Below, piece by piece: positions 15,782 through 22,820 of a DNA stretch of 64,000 bases. Below the pieces are notes generated by a model. The model had not been told where the DNA came from and made no database searches. It saw only the letters and a program-made list of their open reading frames with translations. How positions within the stretch are numbered: position 1 is the stretch's first letter; every line of letters begins with the position of its first letter. The position numbers were made by a program, and so were the translations under genes. The DNA is taken from IMG/VR virus record IMGVR_UViG_3300031787_000029, positions 47,084 to 111,083 of that record, one strand, 5' to 3'. This stretch comes from a virus.

Positions 15782-15954
15782 TTAAAAGTAAGAAAGAACT
15801 TATCAGGTATCTTGAAAACTACCATGAATCGAGATGTAGTGATCTTGCATCTGAAGGTAGAGAAAAAGATGCAATGTCCATCTACAGTGAAATTATTGTA
15901 GATGAAGAAGATCCAGATTCCTATTTGTTTATTTCCCTCCACAAAGTATTATGA
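15778..15954 (+). CDS. Hypothetical helical protein
   Basis: 58 residues, coupled on both sides by ATGA. The segment DLASEGREKDAMSIYSEII looks like a helical hairpin resembling a single TPR-like unit. Unknown function. Confidence 0.55.
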   Translation: MIKSKKELIRYLENYHESRCSDLASEGREKDAMSIYSEIIVDEEDPDSYLFISLHKVL

Positions 15955-16346
15955 AGTACAAAGTTGATTGGACCTCTCCAACTCAGGGTGTTCGCTCTAC
16001 TACAGTTGACGCACTGACTTTGAACACGGCTCGAGAACAAGTTGAGTCAATGTATAGGGATCTTAAAGGATTCAAAGTAGTTTGCATTTCTCCTGTTTTC
16101 GAGAAAAAGGAATACGAAGAACCTGAGACTTACTCTACATCCAGTCAATCAGATAATCGTAGTTCTGATCCTGATGATTTTAATTTGAGTACGATTGTAG
16201 GAACTGCGGGCATTTGTATTGGTGCATTTATCGCACTTATTGGGTTGTTTAGTCTTCCTTCTGGTATCATCGCTCTAGTTATTGGTGGACTCATTGGCTG
16301 GGGTGGTATGCAACTCGGCTTCTGGATTAGTGACAGAGGTTGGTGA
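15951..16346 (+). CDS. Membrane protein with Gly-rich hydrophobic hairpin
   Basis: 131 residues. A soluble N-terminal part (about 1-75) is followed by one or two transmembrane segments (IVGTAGICIGAFIALIGLFS and GIIALVIGGLIGWGGMQLGF). The Gly-rich hairpin resembles small membrane-packing proteins. Unknown role. Confidence 0.65.
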   Translation: MKYKVDWTSPTQGVRSTTVDALTLNTAREQVESMYRDLKGFKVVCISPVFEKKEYEEPETYSTSSQSDNRSSDPDDFNLSTIVGTAGICIGAFIALIGLFSLPSGIIALVIGGLIGWGGMQLGFWISDRGW

Positions 16347-16726
16347 TGGATTACATTACTCCAACGCATCAAGAAATTCTTGACGTATTAAATAGAGTCA
16401 ACATTCAAATCATTGTTGACAACCATCCTATCTGTGATAGTAAACAGTATGATGGCTTTGTTATGAGTACCAAAGATTCTCGTAATAGTTCTGATCGCAC
16501 ACAATTCTTGTTGTGTGTTGAGGCCATGCAACAGAACTATACTGATTGGATTGGAGAAGTGAATCGCACATTAGCTCATGAAGCTCTTCATGTAGCACAA
16601 CTATGTAAATCTAAAGATGGTTTATTTTATCCTCTTGGATTTAGGAATGATGTAGAAAAAGAAGCTTTTGCGGTTCAAGAACAACCGAGAGAAGTTCTTC
16701 GTATTCTCAAAAAGTATTGTCTTTGA
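16346..16726 (+). CDS. Putative HExxH zinc metallopeptidase-like protein
   Basis: 126 residues. ATG 16346 overlaps the previous TGA. The motif LAHEALHVAQ (HEALH at 78-82) is a zinc-binding HExxH, and Glu104/Glu106 (VEKEAFAV) could be the third ligand as in gluzincins. Small size suggests a minimal protease; activity is not proven. Confidence 0.65.
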   Translation: MDYITPTHQEILDVLNRVNIQIIVDNHPICDSKQYDGFVMSTKDSRNSSDRTQFLLCVEAMQQNYTDWIGEVNRTLAHEALHVAQLCKSKDGLFYPLGFRNDVEKEAFAVQEQPREVLRILKKYCL

Positions 16727-16729
16727 CCA

Positions 16730-16758
16730 TTGACAAATACGGACAAAACCCTTACACT
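16730..16758 (+). promoter_or_regulatory. Sigma-70-type promoter
   Basis: TTGACA (16730-16735), 17-base spacer, TACACT (16753-16758), 23 bases upstream of ATG 16782. Confidence 0.55.
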
Positions 16759-16781
16759 ATAAAAGTAATTCACAACTTACA

Positions 16782-17027
16782 ATGACACAAAAATTTCTTT
16801 ACATCGTTGATCATTATGTTCCCTTTCCCTCTAGTGAGTATGGTGGGCTTTGGAATGTAGTTGCTACCGACGATGATGAATGTTTTGAGATGATTGTTGC
16901 TGAAGATGATGGCAATTTCAATCAGCCATATTACAATAAACTTCGAGAAAACATTCTTAATTCCCGTACTTTTGCTCTTGCAGAAGATGGTCTAGATTCT
17001 TGCGTTGTAGAAAGTTTTACGACATGA
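16782..17027 (+). CDS. Hypothetical protein, 81 residues
   Basis: Pattern beta strand (FLYIVDHYVPF), acidic turn, helix, and C-terminal CVVESF. First gene from the promoter at 16730. No family recognised. Confidence 0.6.
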   Translation: MTQKFLYIVDHYVPFPSSEYGGLWNVVATDDDECFEMIVAEDDGNFNQPYYNKLRENILNSRTFALAEDGLDSCVVESFTT

Positions 17028-17200
17028 TAAACTTTACTGAGCACGAATGTGGCATCATCAATGATGCAGTAAGATTTTATCAAATGAACAAAAGTACAAC
17101 AGGAAGTAAATTGTACTGGGATTGTGATTCTATTCTAAGAAAAGTTTTTCCATACAAAAAACTTGATGGTATAGAACCAGGATACAGATCAGATACATAA
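17024..17200 (+). CDS. Hypothetical protein, 58 residues
   Basis: ATG 17024 overlaps the previous stop. Helical N-terminus (TEHECGIINDAVRFYQM), basic C-terminus. Unknown. Confidence 0.55.
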   Translation: MINFTEHECGIINDAVRFYQMNKSTTGSKLYWDCDSILRKVFPYKKLDGIEPGYRSDT

Positions 17201-17223
17201 TTGTTGTTAGTTTTTGAGTTTCT

Positions 17224-17385
17224 ATGTTAGATCCTAGATTCCAAGATCCGGAAAGACAAAAAAGATTAAGACAACAAAAAAGTGATGCTCTTAAGGTCAT
17301 TATGAGTGAGATGTTGGATAATCCATCCTCAAAGGAAAATCAACAATTAAAAGATGTAATAGAGTTTCTGGATAAAGTAGAATAG
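17224..17385 (+). CDS. Small basic helical protein
   Basis: 53 residues (DPERQKRLRQQKSDALKVIM), charged and helical. Followed by a terminator at 17412, so it closes this operon. Confidence 0.55.
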   Translation: MLDPRFQDPERQKRLRQQKSDALKVIMSEMLDNPSSKENQQLKDVIEFLDKVE

Positions 17386-17388
17386 TAT

Positions 17389-17450
17389 GTGACGCTTTGA
17401 GAACTGTCACAGGGGCTCTTTACAGAGCCCCTTTTTGCATGTATTGTGGC
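17389..17450 (+). promoter_or_regulatory. Terminator-embedded promoter module
   Basis: GTGAC-GCTTTGAGAACT-GTCAC inverted repeat, then TTTACA (17419-17424), a 17-base spacer and TATTGT (17442-17447). The -35 lies in the loop of the terminator at 17412-17436. Confidence 0.5.
17412..17436 (+). terminator. Intrinsic terminator
   Basis: Perfect 8-bp stem GGGGCTCT (17412-17419) with AGAGCCCC (17424-17431), a 4-base loop and TTTTT (17432-17436). Confidence 0.85.
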
Positions 17451-17453
17451 TAC

Positions 17454-18398
17454 ATGAAGAACACTCACCTCGAACATCCCGAAGATTCTGTACTTCTCGG
17501 TAAGAAGGCTGTGCAGGATACTATCAACTATCTGCGTAACTGCAAAGGTGATTGTAGTGTGAAGTATGATGGTGCTCCTGCCATTGTGTTTGGGACGCAT
17601 CCTGTCACTAATCAATTCTTTGTAGGGACGAAAAGTGTATTCAATAAGAAGAAAGTTAAGGTTAATTATACTCACGCTGACATCGAAAAGAATCACGGTA
17701 ATAATTCCAAAGTTGCAGGAATACTTCACACTTGCCTTGAAGTATTGCCTAAGTTGGAGGGTGTTTACCAAGGTGATTTTATTGGGTTTGGTGGTACTAA
17801 CCGATTCACCCCTAATACTATCACTTATACCTTCAATACCGATAGCGATTCTTTTCGTAATTGTTCTGTGGTCTTTGCTGCTCATACACGGTATTCTGGA
17901 GATACGTCATGCGTTGAAGGTTCGGAGAACCCGCTCAACAAACTGAGTGCATCTTTTGATGTTCCTGAGTATCTCAAACACAACTTTATGTCAACTTACT
18001 TTGTGAATGGTGATGCACAATTTACCTCCCGTCGTCGTAGGATTGATTACCTTCTTGGCCTTGCAAGTTTGGTTAGCAATTTTGTTAGATACCCTGAAGA
18101 AAAAGAAGTAGCAAATCTCAAAGTTGCGATCAATAAGTGCATCCGAGAGAATGTTCCTGTTGATTGTATTGACGGCAATCTTCTCCTGTTGTTCAACCTG
18201 TTGACCAAAGCCAAGGATTTGATTGTAGAAGGAATCACCGTCACTGGTGATCAAGTTGATGCAGTGATTGATCTCGGTGTGGATTATGTTGCGTCTGGCC
18301 ATGAAGGTTATGTTCACTCTAATGATTATGGGACTTTCAAGTTAGTCAACCGTCGTATGTTCTCTTACTTTAACTTCACCAAACCAAAAGGTTGGTAG
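17454..18398 (+). CDS. Ligase-like nucleotidyltransferase (KxDG)
   Basis: 314 residues; ATG 17454 is chosen because the longer frame would run through the terminator. KYDG (37-40) in SVKYDGAPAIVFG matches motif I of ATP-dependent ligases and RNA ligases, whose Lys is adenylated. YQGDFIGFG and the late HEGYVHSN…FKLVN (from 283) fit the later nucleotide-binding motifs. Families with this plan occur in phages and are annotated as unknown; ligase activity is inferred. Alone between a terminator and the next module. Confidence 0.65.
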   Translation: MKNTHLEHPEDSVLLGKKAVQDTINYLRNCKGDCSVKYDGAPAIVFGTHPVTNQFFVGTKSVFNKKKVKVNYTHADIEKNHGNNSKVAGILHTCLEVLPKLEGVYQGDFIGFGGTNRFTPNTITYTFNTDSDSFRNCSVVFAAHTRYSGDTSCVEGSENPLNKLSASFDVPEYLKHNFMSTYFVNGDAQFTSRRRRIDYLLGLASLVSNFVRYPEEKEVANLKVAINKCIRENVPVDCIDGNLLLLFNLLTKAKDLIVEGITVTGDQVDAVIDLGVDYVASGHEGYVHSNDYGTFKLVNRRMFSYFNFTKPKGW

Positions 18399-18470
18399 GG
18401 ACAGTTGCCTGGCTGTCCACCAGAGGCGCCAGGATCGTTCCTGGCATCGTATCTTAGCTATGTTGAGAGG
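18399..18470 (+). promoter_or_regulatory. Hairpin-promoter module
   Basis: GGACAG/CTGTCC inverted repeat, CGCCAG at 18427-18432, 17-base spacer, TATCTT at 18450-18455, leader AGCTATGTTGAGAGG. Confidence 0.65.
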
Positions 18471-18477
18471 TTCACCC

Positions 18478-18651
18478 ATGACTCGTCTTGAAATCCAACA
18501 GGCACTGTATGAGACTCGCAACAACTATCTCAAAGCAAAAGCTTCGGTAGAGTTCTATCGTAAGGAGATCATGTTCCTCAAGGAATGTGAAGCAAACCTG
18601 GACAAACCTGAAGGTTGGTTGTATCAAGAAATGTTCGGAGCTGAAGTATGA
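18478..18651 (+). CDS. Hypothetical helical protein
   Basis: 57 residues. ATG 18478 is used; the in-frame ATG at 18460 is part of the conserved module leader and lies at the expected transcript start. Helical (EIQQALYETRNNYLKAKASV). Confidence 0.65.
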   Translation: MTRLEIQQALYETRNNYLKAKASVEFYRKEIMFLKECEANLDKPEGWLYQEMFGAEV

Positions 18652-18803
18652 AGGTTGAACTCACCGACTATCAGATCAATTTGATTCTTTATTGTCTTGA
18701 ACAACAAACTTATGAGTTTAGTTGGGACGAAAAGAATGACTACACTGGTATCCTAAGGGCTATTGAGTCTGCTGCTAACTTTGAGTACGATTTCGGGTAT
18801 TAA
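18648..18803 (+). CDS. Hypothetical small acidic protein
   Basis: 51 residues, ATGA overlap upstream. Helix (QINLILYCLEQQTYEF), then a helix with Ala and aromatic residues. Unknown. Confidence 0.6.
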   Translation: MKVELTDYQINLILYCLEQQTYEFSWDEKNDYTGILRAIESAANFEYDFGY

Positions 18804-18805
18804 AG

Positions 18806-18955
18806 ATGACTAACTTTATGACTTGGGATAAGTTGAAAAAGCAGATGACGATTGAAGCTGTTGAATACTACATCTATCGGATGAAGGAAGACAACTGCAA
18901 TCAAGCTGCGATTGATGTCTACACAAAGTTTTTGGAGGAACTTGAATCGGAATGA
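18806..18955 (+). CDS. Hypothetical small helical protein
   Basis: 49 residues. The segment EAVEYYIYRMKED resembles VEHYIYTIKDA in the protein at 4250, so the two may be related. ATGA overlap downstream. Confidence 0.6.
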   Translation: MTNFMTWDKLKKQMTIEAVEYYIYRMKEDNCNQAAIDVYTKFLEELESE

Positions 18956-19137
18956 CCTACACAATTTCAAAAGAAATTAGAATCCACAATGATCAAGATG
19001 GTTGGGAGTATGTATTTACAACCGATGATTATGGAACTGTAAATGTGCAAGATAGTAATGGTCCTACATTTCAAACCATTCACATTCCTAGGGATTGTAT
19101 TCAACACTTCATTGATGCTTTGGAAGAACTGAAATGA
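18952..19137 (+). CDS. Hypothetical beta-rich protein
   Basis: 61 residues. Strand pattern (KEIRIHNDQDGWEYVFTTDD) then a helix (CIQHFIDALEEL). Coupled at both ends. Confidence 0.6.
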   Translation: MTYTISKEIRIHNDQDGWEYVFTTDDYGTVNVQDSNGPTFQTIHIPRDCIQHFIDALEELK

Positions 19138-19508
19138 ACTATCAATGTCCTCGTTGTCAAGAACGTGTAAAAGATTGGGAAGGTGATGATCCCAAATGTG
19201 GTTTTGATGAGAATGGCAACTTTCTAGAAAATAACTGGAATTGTGCTACTCTCAATGCTCTGCGTGAGAGAGCAGAAGAGAACACAGTGTGGAGTAACAA
19301 TCAACAAAATGTTTCTGTCATTCAAACATATGATGTAGGACATGCTATCCTCTCTTGGTATAAGTGGAGAGGTCAAACTGATGACTTCCGTGATGGTTAC
19401 TTTGATCGTGGAACTCTAACGTATGCCCAACAGATTCTAGGTGATAGAGAACCTGACAATGGTTTTGATGGTTGGGAAGATTCTATTTTTGATGAGGATG
19501 AAGAATGA
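19134..19508 (+). CDS. Zinc-finger-like cyanophage protein
   Basis: 124 residues. N-terminal CPRC (5-8), Cys at GDDPKCGFDENG and NWNCATLN may form a four-Cys zinc site. The rest is aromatic and ends in an acidic tail (DGWEDSIFDEDEE). Metal binding is inferred. Confidence 0.6.
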   Translation: MNYQCPRCQERVKDWEGDDPKCGFDENGNFLENNWNCATLNALRERAEENTVWSNNQQNVSVIQTYDVGHAILSWYKWRGQTDDFRDGYFDRGTLTYAQQILGDREPDNGFDGWEDSIFDEDEE

Positions 19509-19768
19509 CTAACTCAAATCTCTCTAAGATCCGTCCCAAACTGAGGACAACTGGGCGTGTTTCTGGTAACTTTGGACGAAACAAAGTTGTTAGTGGATCT
19601 CCCATAAATGATCTAGGTATTACTAAAGTTGAAGTCGTCAAGTGTGCGACACAAGATGAATATCTTGCACGACTTTGGTACGCATTTGATAACACTGACG
19701 ATGATAAACTTCGTCTTTTCCTACATCAAGAAATCCGCAAAATCCACATTCAACGAGGTACATGGTGA
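19505..19768 (+). CDS. Hypothetical protein with basic N-terminus
   Basis: 87 residues. Residues 1-35 are basic and Ser/Gly rich (KIRPKLRTTGRVSGNFGRNK); the remainder is a folded alpha/beta part. Unknown. Confidence 0.6.
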   Translation: MTNSNLSKIRPKLRTTGRVSGNFGRNKVVSGSPINDLGITKVEVVKCATQDEYLARLWYAFDNTDDDKLRLFLHQEIRKIHIQRGTW

Positions 19769-19983
19769 TGAGAAAAAAGTACAACTTCAATAACATGTCT
19801 CTTGCAGAGCTTCTGGGAATCTTTGTAGGTATCCTTGCAATCGTGTTTCTCTTTCTCAGTTTTGAAGCTTGGTTGCTTGGACTGATTCTATCTTGGTTTG
19901 CAGTTCAACTCACCTTCTGGCAATGTTTCGCTATTGTCTTTCTCATTCAGGCCATTTTGGGCTCTGCAAAGAGCAATAACTGA
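19768..19983 (+). CDS. Small membrane protein, two TM segments
   Basis: 71 residues from ATG 19768 (TGATG overlap; ATG 19762 is an alternative). Two hydrophobic stretches (LLGIFVGILAIVFLFLSF and LLGLILSWFAVQ…FAIVFLIQAIL) separated by few residues. Likely inserts in the host membrane. Confidence 0.7.
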   Translation: MRKKYNFNNMSLAELLGIFVGILAIVFLFLSFEAWLLGLILSWFAVQLTFWQCFAIVFLIQAILGSAKSNN

Positions 19984-19986
19984 CCT

Positions 19987-20060
19987 AGTGTGACGGTTGG
20001 CGGACTGGACACCAAACCCGCCAACCGCAGCCAGATCCTGTATCTTGGCCATGTTGAGAG
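19987..20060 (+). promoter_or_regulatory. Hairpin-promoter module, GC-arm variant
   Basis: Perfect 9-bp stem GGTTGGCGG (19995-20003) with CCGCCAACC (20018-20026); its right arm overlaps the -35-like hexamer. TATCTT at 20041-20046 and CCATGTTGAGAG leader. Confidence 0.65.
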
Positions 20061-20231
20061 ATGAATCAAATGCGAATCGACATCCGTTGTCCTGCTGCTC
20101 CCTGGGAGAATCACACCACTGATCTAGACAGAGCATACGACATCGCATACAATTTGAGTGAAGAATACCAGTGTGATGTTGACCTCTACTACAACACCAC
20201 TGGCACACTTTACACCACTGTTTCTGCCTGA
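20061..20231 (+). CDS. Hypothetical small protein
   Basis: 56 residues; ATG 20061 directly follows GTTGAGAG, so ATG 20070 (MRIDIRC) may be the better start. Contains a helix DLDRAYDIAYNL between strands. Unknown. Confidence 0.55.
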   Translation: MNQMRIDIRCPAAPWENHTTDLDRAYDIAYNLSEEYQCDVDLYYNTTGTLYTTVSA

Positions 20232-20234
20232 ACA

Positions 20235-20399
20235 ATGTCAGTATCTATTCTGCGTCCTGAACAACAATTCCTGTTCACACATGAACAGATGGGCTTAATT
20301 TATGATCTCTTGAGTGCATATTTGGGAGAGACAAATCATCCTGATGAAGTTGCTCTCACTCAGGAAACTCTAGATGTTATCACCATTCAATCCGTATGA
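20235..20399 (+). CDS. Hypothetical small protein
   Basis: 54 residues (LFTHEQMGLIYDLLSAYLGE). Four-base gap upstream, ATGA overlap downstream. Confidence 0.55.
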   Translation: MSVSILRPEQQFLFTHEQMGLIYDLLSAYLGETNHPDEVALTQETLDVITIQSV

Positions 20400-20560
20400 T
20401 CTATAAAGTATTGATTGAGTTCACAGACAACAACTTTGAAGAAAAAATTATAGCATCTAATGCCTCAGCGGGAACTTTATGCGACAAGATTTTATGTCAA
20501 GATCGCATAGGTAAAATCCGATCTGTAGAAGCAAATCCACTTAAATCTTTAGGAGAATAA
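20396..20560 (+). CDS. Hypothetical small protein
   Basis: 54 residues. Strand-helix-strand layout like 8565 and 27319 (YKVLIEFTDNNFEEKIIASN). Its 3' end holds AGGAGA, the ribosome binding site of the next gene. Confidence 0.55.
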   Translation: MIYKVLIEFTDNNFEEKIIASNASAGTLCDKILCQDRIGKIRSVEANPLKSLGE

Positions 20561-20562
20561 TT

Positions 20563-20700
20563 ATGTTCACATCCTTGACTATATTTGTTGCATGGTTTGC
20601 CTTTGGTTACTGTATTGCTGACATTATCACGAATTGGCGTAGTCAAAAACAAATTGATGAGCTCGTCAAAGAGATTGTAAAAGAAGGCGATAAACAATGA
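20563..20700 (+). CDS. Single-TM peptide, 45 residues
   Basis: Preceded by AGGAGA about eight bases before ATG. One hydrophobic segment (LTIFVAWFAFGYCIADIIT) followed by a charged tail. It overlaps the RlpA-like gene by four bases, which suggests a helper for envelope activity, such as a holin-like peptide (speculative). Confidence 0.6.
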   Translation: MFTSLTIFVAWFAFGYCIADIITNWRSQKQIDELVKEIVKEGDKQ

Positions 20701-21002
20701 TCCTCGCTGGATTGATGTGTGGAATCGCAACATTTTATGGTGTTGGTGATGGATTCCACGGCCAAACAACTGCAAGCGGAAAATCATTCAATGCCTATGG
20801 TCTGACTGCTGCTCATCCATACTTGAGAATGGGCAGCAAATTACGCATCACAAATCAGGATAACATGAAACAAGTTATCGTGACTGTGAATGATCGTGGA
20901 CCGTACAGCCATGCGGATATTGATCTTTCGTATGGGGCTTTTAGGAGAATTGCTTCACCTTCACAAGGTAACGCAGTTGTATGTTTTAGGGTGATCGGTT
21001 AG
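20697..21002 (+). CDS. RlpA-like double-psi beta-barrel protein
   Basis: 101 residues. Family features in order: ATFYGVGDGFHGQTTASGKS (11-30), TAAHPYLRMGSKLRIT (37-52), VNDRGPYSHADIDLS (64-78). This is the conserved core of RlpA/barwin-like domains; bacterial RlpA cleaves peptidoglycan glycan chains. ILAGLMCGIATF at the N-terminus may be a short membrane signal. Coupling to a TM peptide supports a cell-wall role, perhaps lysis or entry. Catalytic competence is not established. Confidence 0.75.
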   Translation: MILAGLMCGIATFYGVGDGFHGQTTASGKSFNAYGLTAAHPYLRMGSKLRITNQDNMKQVIVTVNDRGPYSHADIDLSYGAFRRIASPSQGNAVVCFRVIG

Positions 21003-21186
21003 TTACAACAATTCATTTTTGATGAATCTGATTGCAGGGGATGACCTAATCCCCTACTGGGGTAAAATTGCAGAAAAATCATTGTTTGCTCAAACTCAGA
21101 TCCCTTGCCACGACAGGGATCTCAAAGAGAGATCGGTGCGACGCTTTGAGGGTTGGACAGATCAGAGGCAAACCGAGCCAGAGTGT
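21003..21186. other. Structured intergenic region with three hairpins
   Basis: Stems: ATTCAT/ATGAAT (21011-21027), AGGGGAT/ATCCCCT (21036-21055), GATCCCT/AGGGATC (21099-21121). A degenerate module fragment (GCGACGCTTTGAGGGTTGG) follows near 21139. No convincing gene; could be untranslated RNA or a decayed module. Confidence 0.45.
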
Positions 21187-21256
21187 GACAATCCCCAAAC
21201 CGCACACCAATTCAACCAAAGGTGGCCATGAGGATGTATCTTAGCTATGTTGAGAC
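21186..21256 (+). promoter_or_regulatory. Hairpin-promoter module (weak hairpin)
   Basis: TATCTT at 21237-21242 with AGCTATGTTGAGAC leader. AACCAA lies 17 bases upstream. Starts with GTGTGACA as other copies, but the inverted repeat is poor. Confidence 0.5.
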
Positions 21257-21271
21257 AAACACACAAACCTC

Positions 21272-21493
21272 ATGACTTTCGTTGACGCACTGATTGCATC
21301 GGGTTATGTATTCGATGATGAGAATTATGATGGTTGTTATGTAAAACAAGATTCCGAAGGTTTCATTCATCTTTACCAGGAAAATGTGGATGATGATACT
21401 GACACTCTCTGGAATTATGTCAAGATGACTGATGATTTTGATGTGATTCATGAAGTAACTTTTGATCCTAATGTTGACACCATTGTTGAGTGA
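21272..21493 (+). CDS. Hypothetical acidic protein
   Basis: 73 residues, rich in Asp and Glu (YQENVDDDTDTLWNYVKMTD). First gene from the module at 21186. Unknown. Confidence 0.65.
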   Translation: MTFVDALIASGYVFDDENYDGCYVKQDSEGFIHLYQENVDDDTDTLWNYVKMTDDFDVIHEVTFDPNVDTIVE

Positions 21494-21496
21494 ATC

Positions 21497-21661
21497 ATGA
21501 ACGACAAAACTAAACTCATTCTCGCATTGATGCAAATTGATAACATCACCAACCTGATGAAAGAGAATGAGTATGAGCACTTTATGGTGTCGCATTTAAT
21601 TCCTCTCAAAGTAGAAATGGAACGACAATTAACTAACTTGAACCGACCCGAATCTAAATAA
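21497..21661 (+). CDS. Hypothetical helical protein
   Basis: 54 residues, all helical in appearance (KLILALMQIDNITNLMKENE). Three bases after the previous stop. Confidence 0.55.
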   Translation: MNDKTKLILALMQIDNITNLMKENEYEHFMVSHLIPLKVEMERQLTNLNRPESK

Positions 21662-21679
21662 TTAAAAATTAGATTCAAG

Positions 21680-21886
21680 ATGAAAACCTTTCAAGAGTTC
21701 GTTGCTGAAATGGCCTATAAGGGAATGAGTAAAGAGAAAGAAAGTAGGATCAAAAAACAAATGACTGCGGCTAAAAAGTCATCGAAGAAAGCATCACAAG
21801 AAGGTGATGATGAGGCTGCAGAGAGACACGATCAAAGGCACAGAGCCCTGCGAGATAGAGTCAAACGCAGCGATCTGCCTTTCTGA
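21680..21886 (+). CDS. Small basic protein with T4-like capsid-targeting N-terminus
   Basis: 68 residues. The N-terminus MKTFQEFVAEMA closely matches MKTYQEFIAEA, the capsid-targeting sequence of T4 internal proteins IPII and IPIII, which the gp21 protease removes after the Glu. The remainder is basic and helical (KESRIKKQMTAAKKSSKKAS). I infer an internal head protein, cut after Glu10, packaged with DNA and perhaps injected. Proteins with similar N-termini in phages are not all proven internal proteins. Confidence 0.55.
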   Translation: MKTFQEFVAEMAYKGMSKEKESRIKKQMTAAKKSSKKASQEGDDEAAERHDQRHRALRDRVKRSDLPF

Positions 21887-21895
21887 TGTAGCAAT

Positions 21896-21970
21896 GTGAC
21901 AGTCTGCGGGCTGTCCACTGATCGTGCCGAAGGGGGCTGTGGCCCTGTATCTTAGCCATGTTGAGAGGAA
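21896..21970 (+). promoter_or_regulatory. Hairpin-promoter module
   Basis: GACAG/CTGTC inverted repeat (21898-21915), TGCCGA at 21925-21930, 17-base spacer, TATCTT at 21948-21953, leader AGCCATGTTGAGAGGAA. Confidence 0.7.
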
Positions 21971-21976
21971 TCACTG

Positions 21977-22216
21977 ATGACTGACCGCAAGTTTCACAAC
22001 ATGAGCGTCGAAGATCGTGAGATGTTTGCTTACAATGCAGCTTACGAGCGTCGTCAACAACAACTCGCTGCAGTTGCTCCTGAGCTGCGTATCAAATACT
22101 GCTTCGAGTTTCTGAAAGGTTATGTTGCTGATGGTGATGATCTGATGTCAGCTCGTTGTTACGATGGCATCGCAAAGTACAGCGACAAACTTGACTGGTC
22201 TGAGGCACACTACTGA
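21977..22216 (+). CDS. Hypothetical helical protein
   Basis: 79 residues (MFAYNAAYERRQQQLAAVAP), mostly helical. Ribosome binding site GAGAGGAA in the module leader. Unknown. Confidence 0.65.
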   Translation: MTDRKFHNMSVEDREMFAYNAAYERRQQQLAAVAPELRIKYCFEFLKGYVADGDDLMSARCYDGIAKYSDKLDWSEAHY

Positions 22217-22218
22217 TC

Positions 22219-22410
22219 ATGCACATTCCTTTTTTCACCAAGCTTAACATTGGTGTTGATAGTTTCAAGGATGCTCTTTACTGGTGGAATGAGAATGAAA
22301 TGCCCGCCTTCTGGGTTGAACTGAATAGTGGTTACTATCAGCTACATCCCCAACAATACGCTGAGGTTATGCTGGGGGAAGGTTATGCTGATGTTGTCTA
22401 CACTAACTGA
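22219..22410 (+). CDS. Hypothetical protein, 63 residues
   Basis: Aromatic protein (DALYWWNENEMPAFWVELNS). Two bases after the previous stop. No family. Confidence 0.6.
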   Translation: MHIPFFTKLNIGVDSFKDALYWWNENEMPAFWVELNSGYYQLHPQQYAEVMLGEGYADVVYTN

Positions 22411-22416
22411 TTCGGA

Positions 22417-22593
22417 ATGACTTACAAAGAACTCCTGCAACAGCTTCAACAACTCACCGAAGATCAGCTCAACTCTGATGTTGCTATCTATGATGAAGGC
22501 ACCGATGAGTATTATCAACTCAAAGTTGAGTTGGTATTTACTACCGGAGAATGTGATGTTCTTGATCCTGACCATCCTGTAATTCGTTTCTGA
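22417..22593 (+). CDS. Hypothetical small acidic protein
   Basis: 58 residues: helix (YKELLQQLQQLTEDQL) then strands and acidic loops (YDEGTDEYYQLKVELVF). One-base overlap with the next gene. Confidence 0.6.
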   Translation: MTYKELLQQLQQLTEDQLNSDVAIYDEGTDEYYQLKVELVFTTGECDVLDPDHPVIRF

Positions 22594-22817
22594 TGATGTA
22601 CGCAACCCTAGCTGAGTTTTACCGTTATGTTTATGCCTTCTATGGTCGTGGTGGTGTGTATCCCATGGGCGCAACTTTAGATGAGATTGAATCAGCAACT
22701 AAGATTCTCATTCGTGAGCTCACCGCAACAGATAAAGACTTTGTGGGTGATAGCATTGATCGTGAGCTTGTGCGGGACATCCTCATTTCAGAATACGGCT
22801 TAGAGTTTCCTGACTAA
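22593..22817 (+). CDS. Hypothetical protein, 74 residues
   Basis: ATG 22593 (or 22596). Aromatic N-terminus (EFYRYVYAFYGRGG) and helical C-terminus (ELVRDILISEYGLEFP). Last gene before a new module. Confidence 0.6.
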   Translation: MMYATLAEFYRYVYAFYGRGGVYPMGATLDEIESATKILIRELTATDKDFVGDSIDRELVRDILISEYGLEFPD

Positions 22818-22820
22818 GTA

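Noticed and set aside
18460-18480. ATG in the module leader as a gene start (also 22884)
   Set aside because: The ATG is conserved in all leaders regardless of frame and lies at the expected transcript start; the downstream ATG with GAGAGG spacing is better.
21019-21231. Open frame of 70 codons between the RlpA-like gene and the next module
   Set aside because: It runs through three hairpins and most of a promoter module, and its amino acid make-up looks random.
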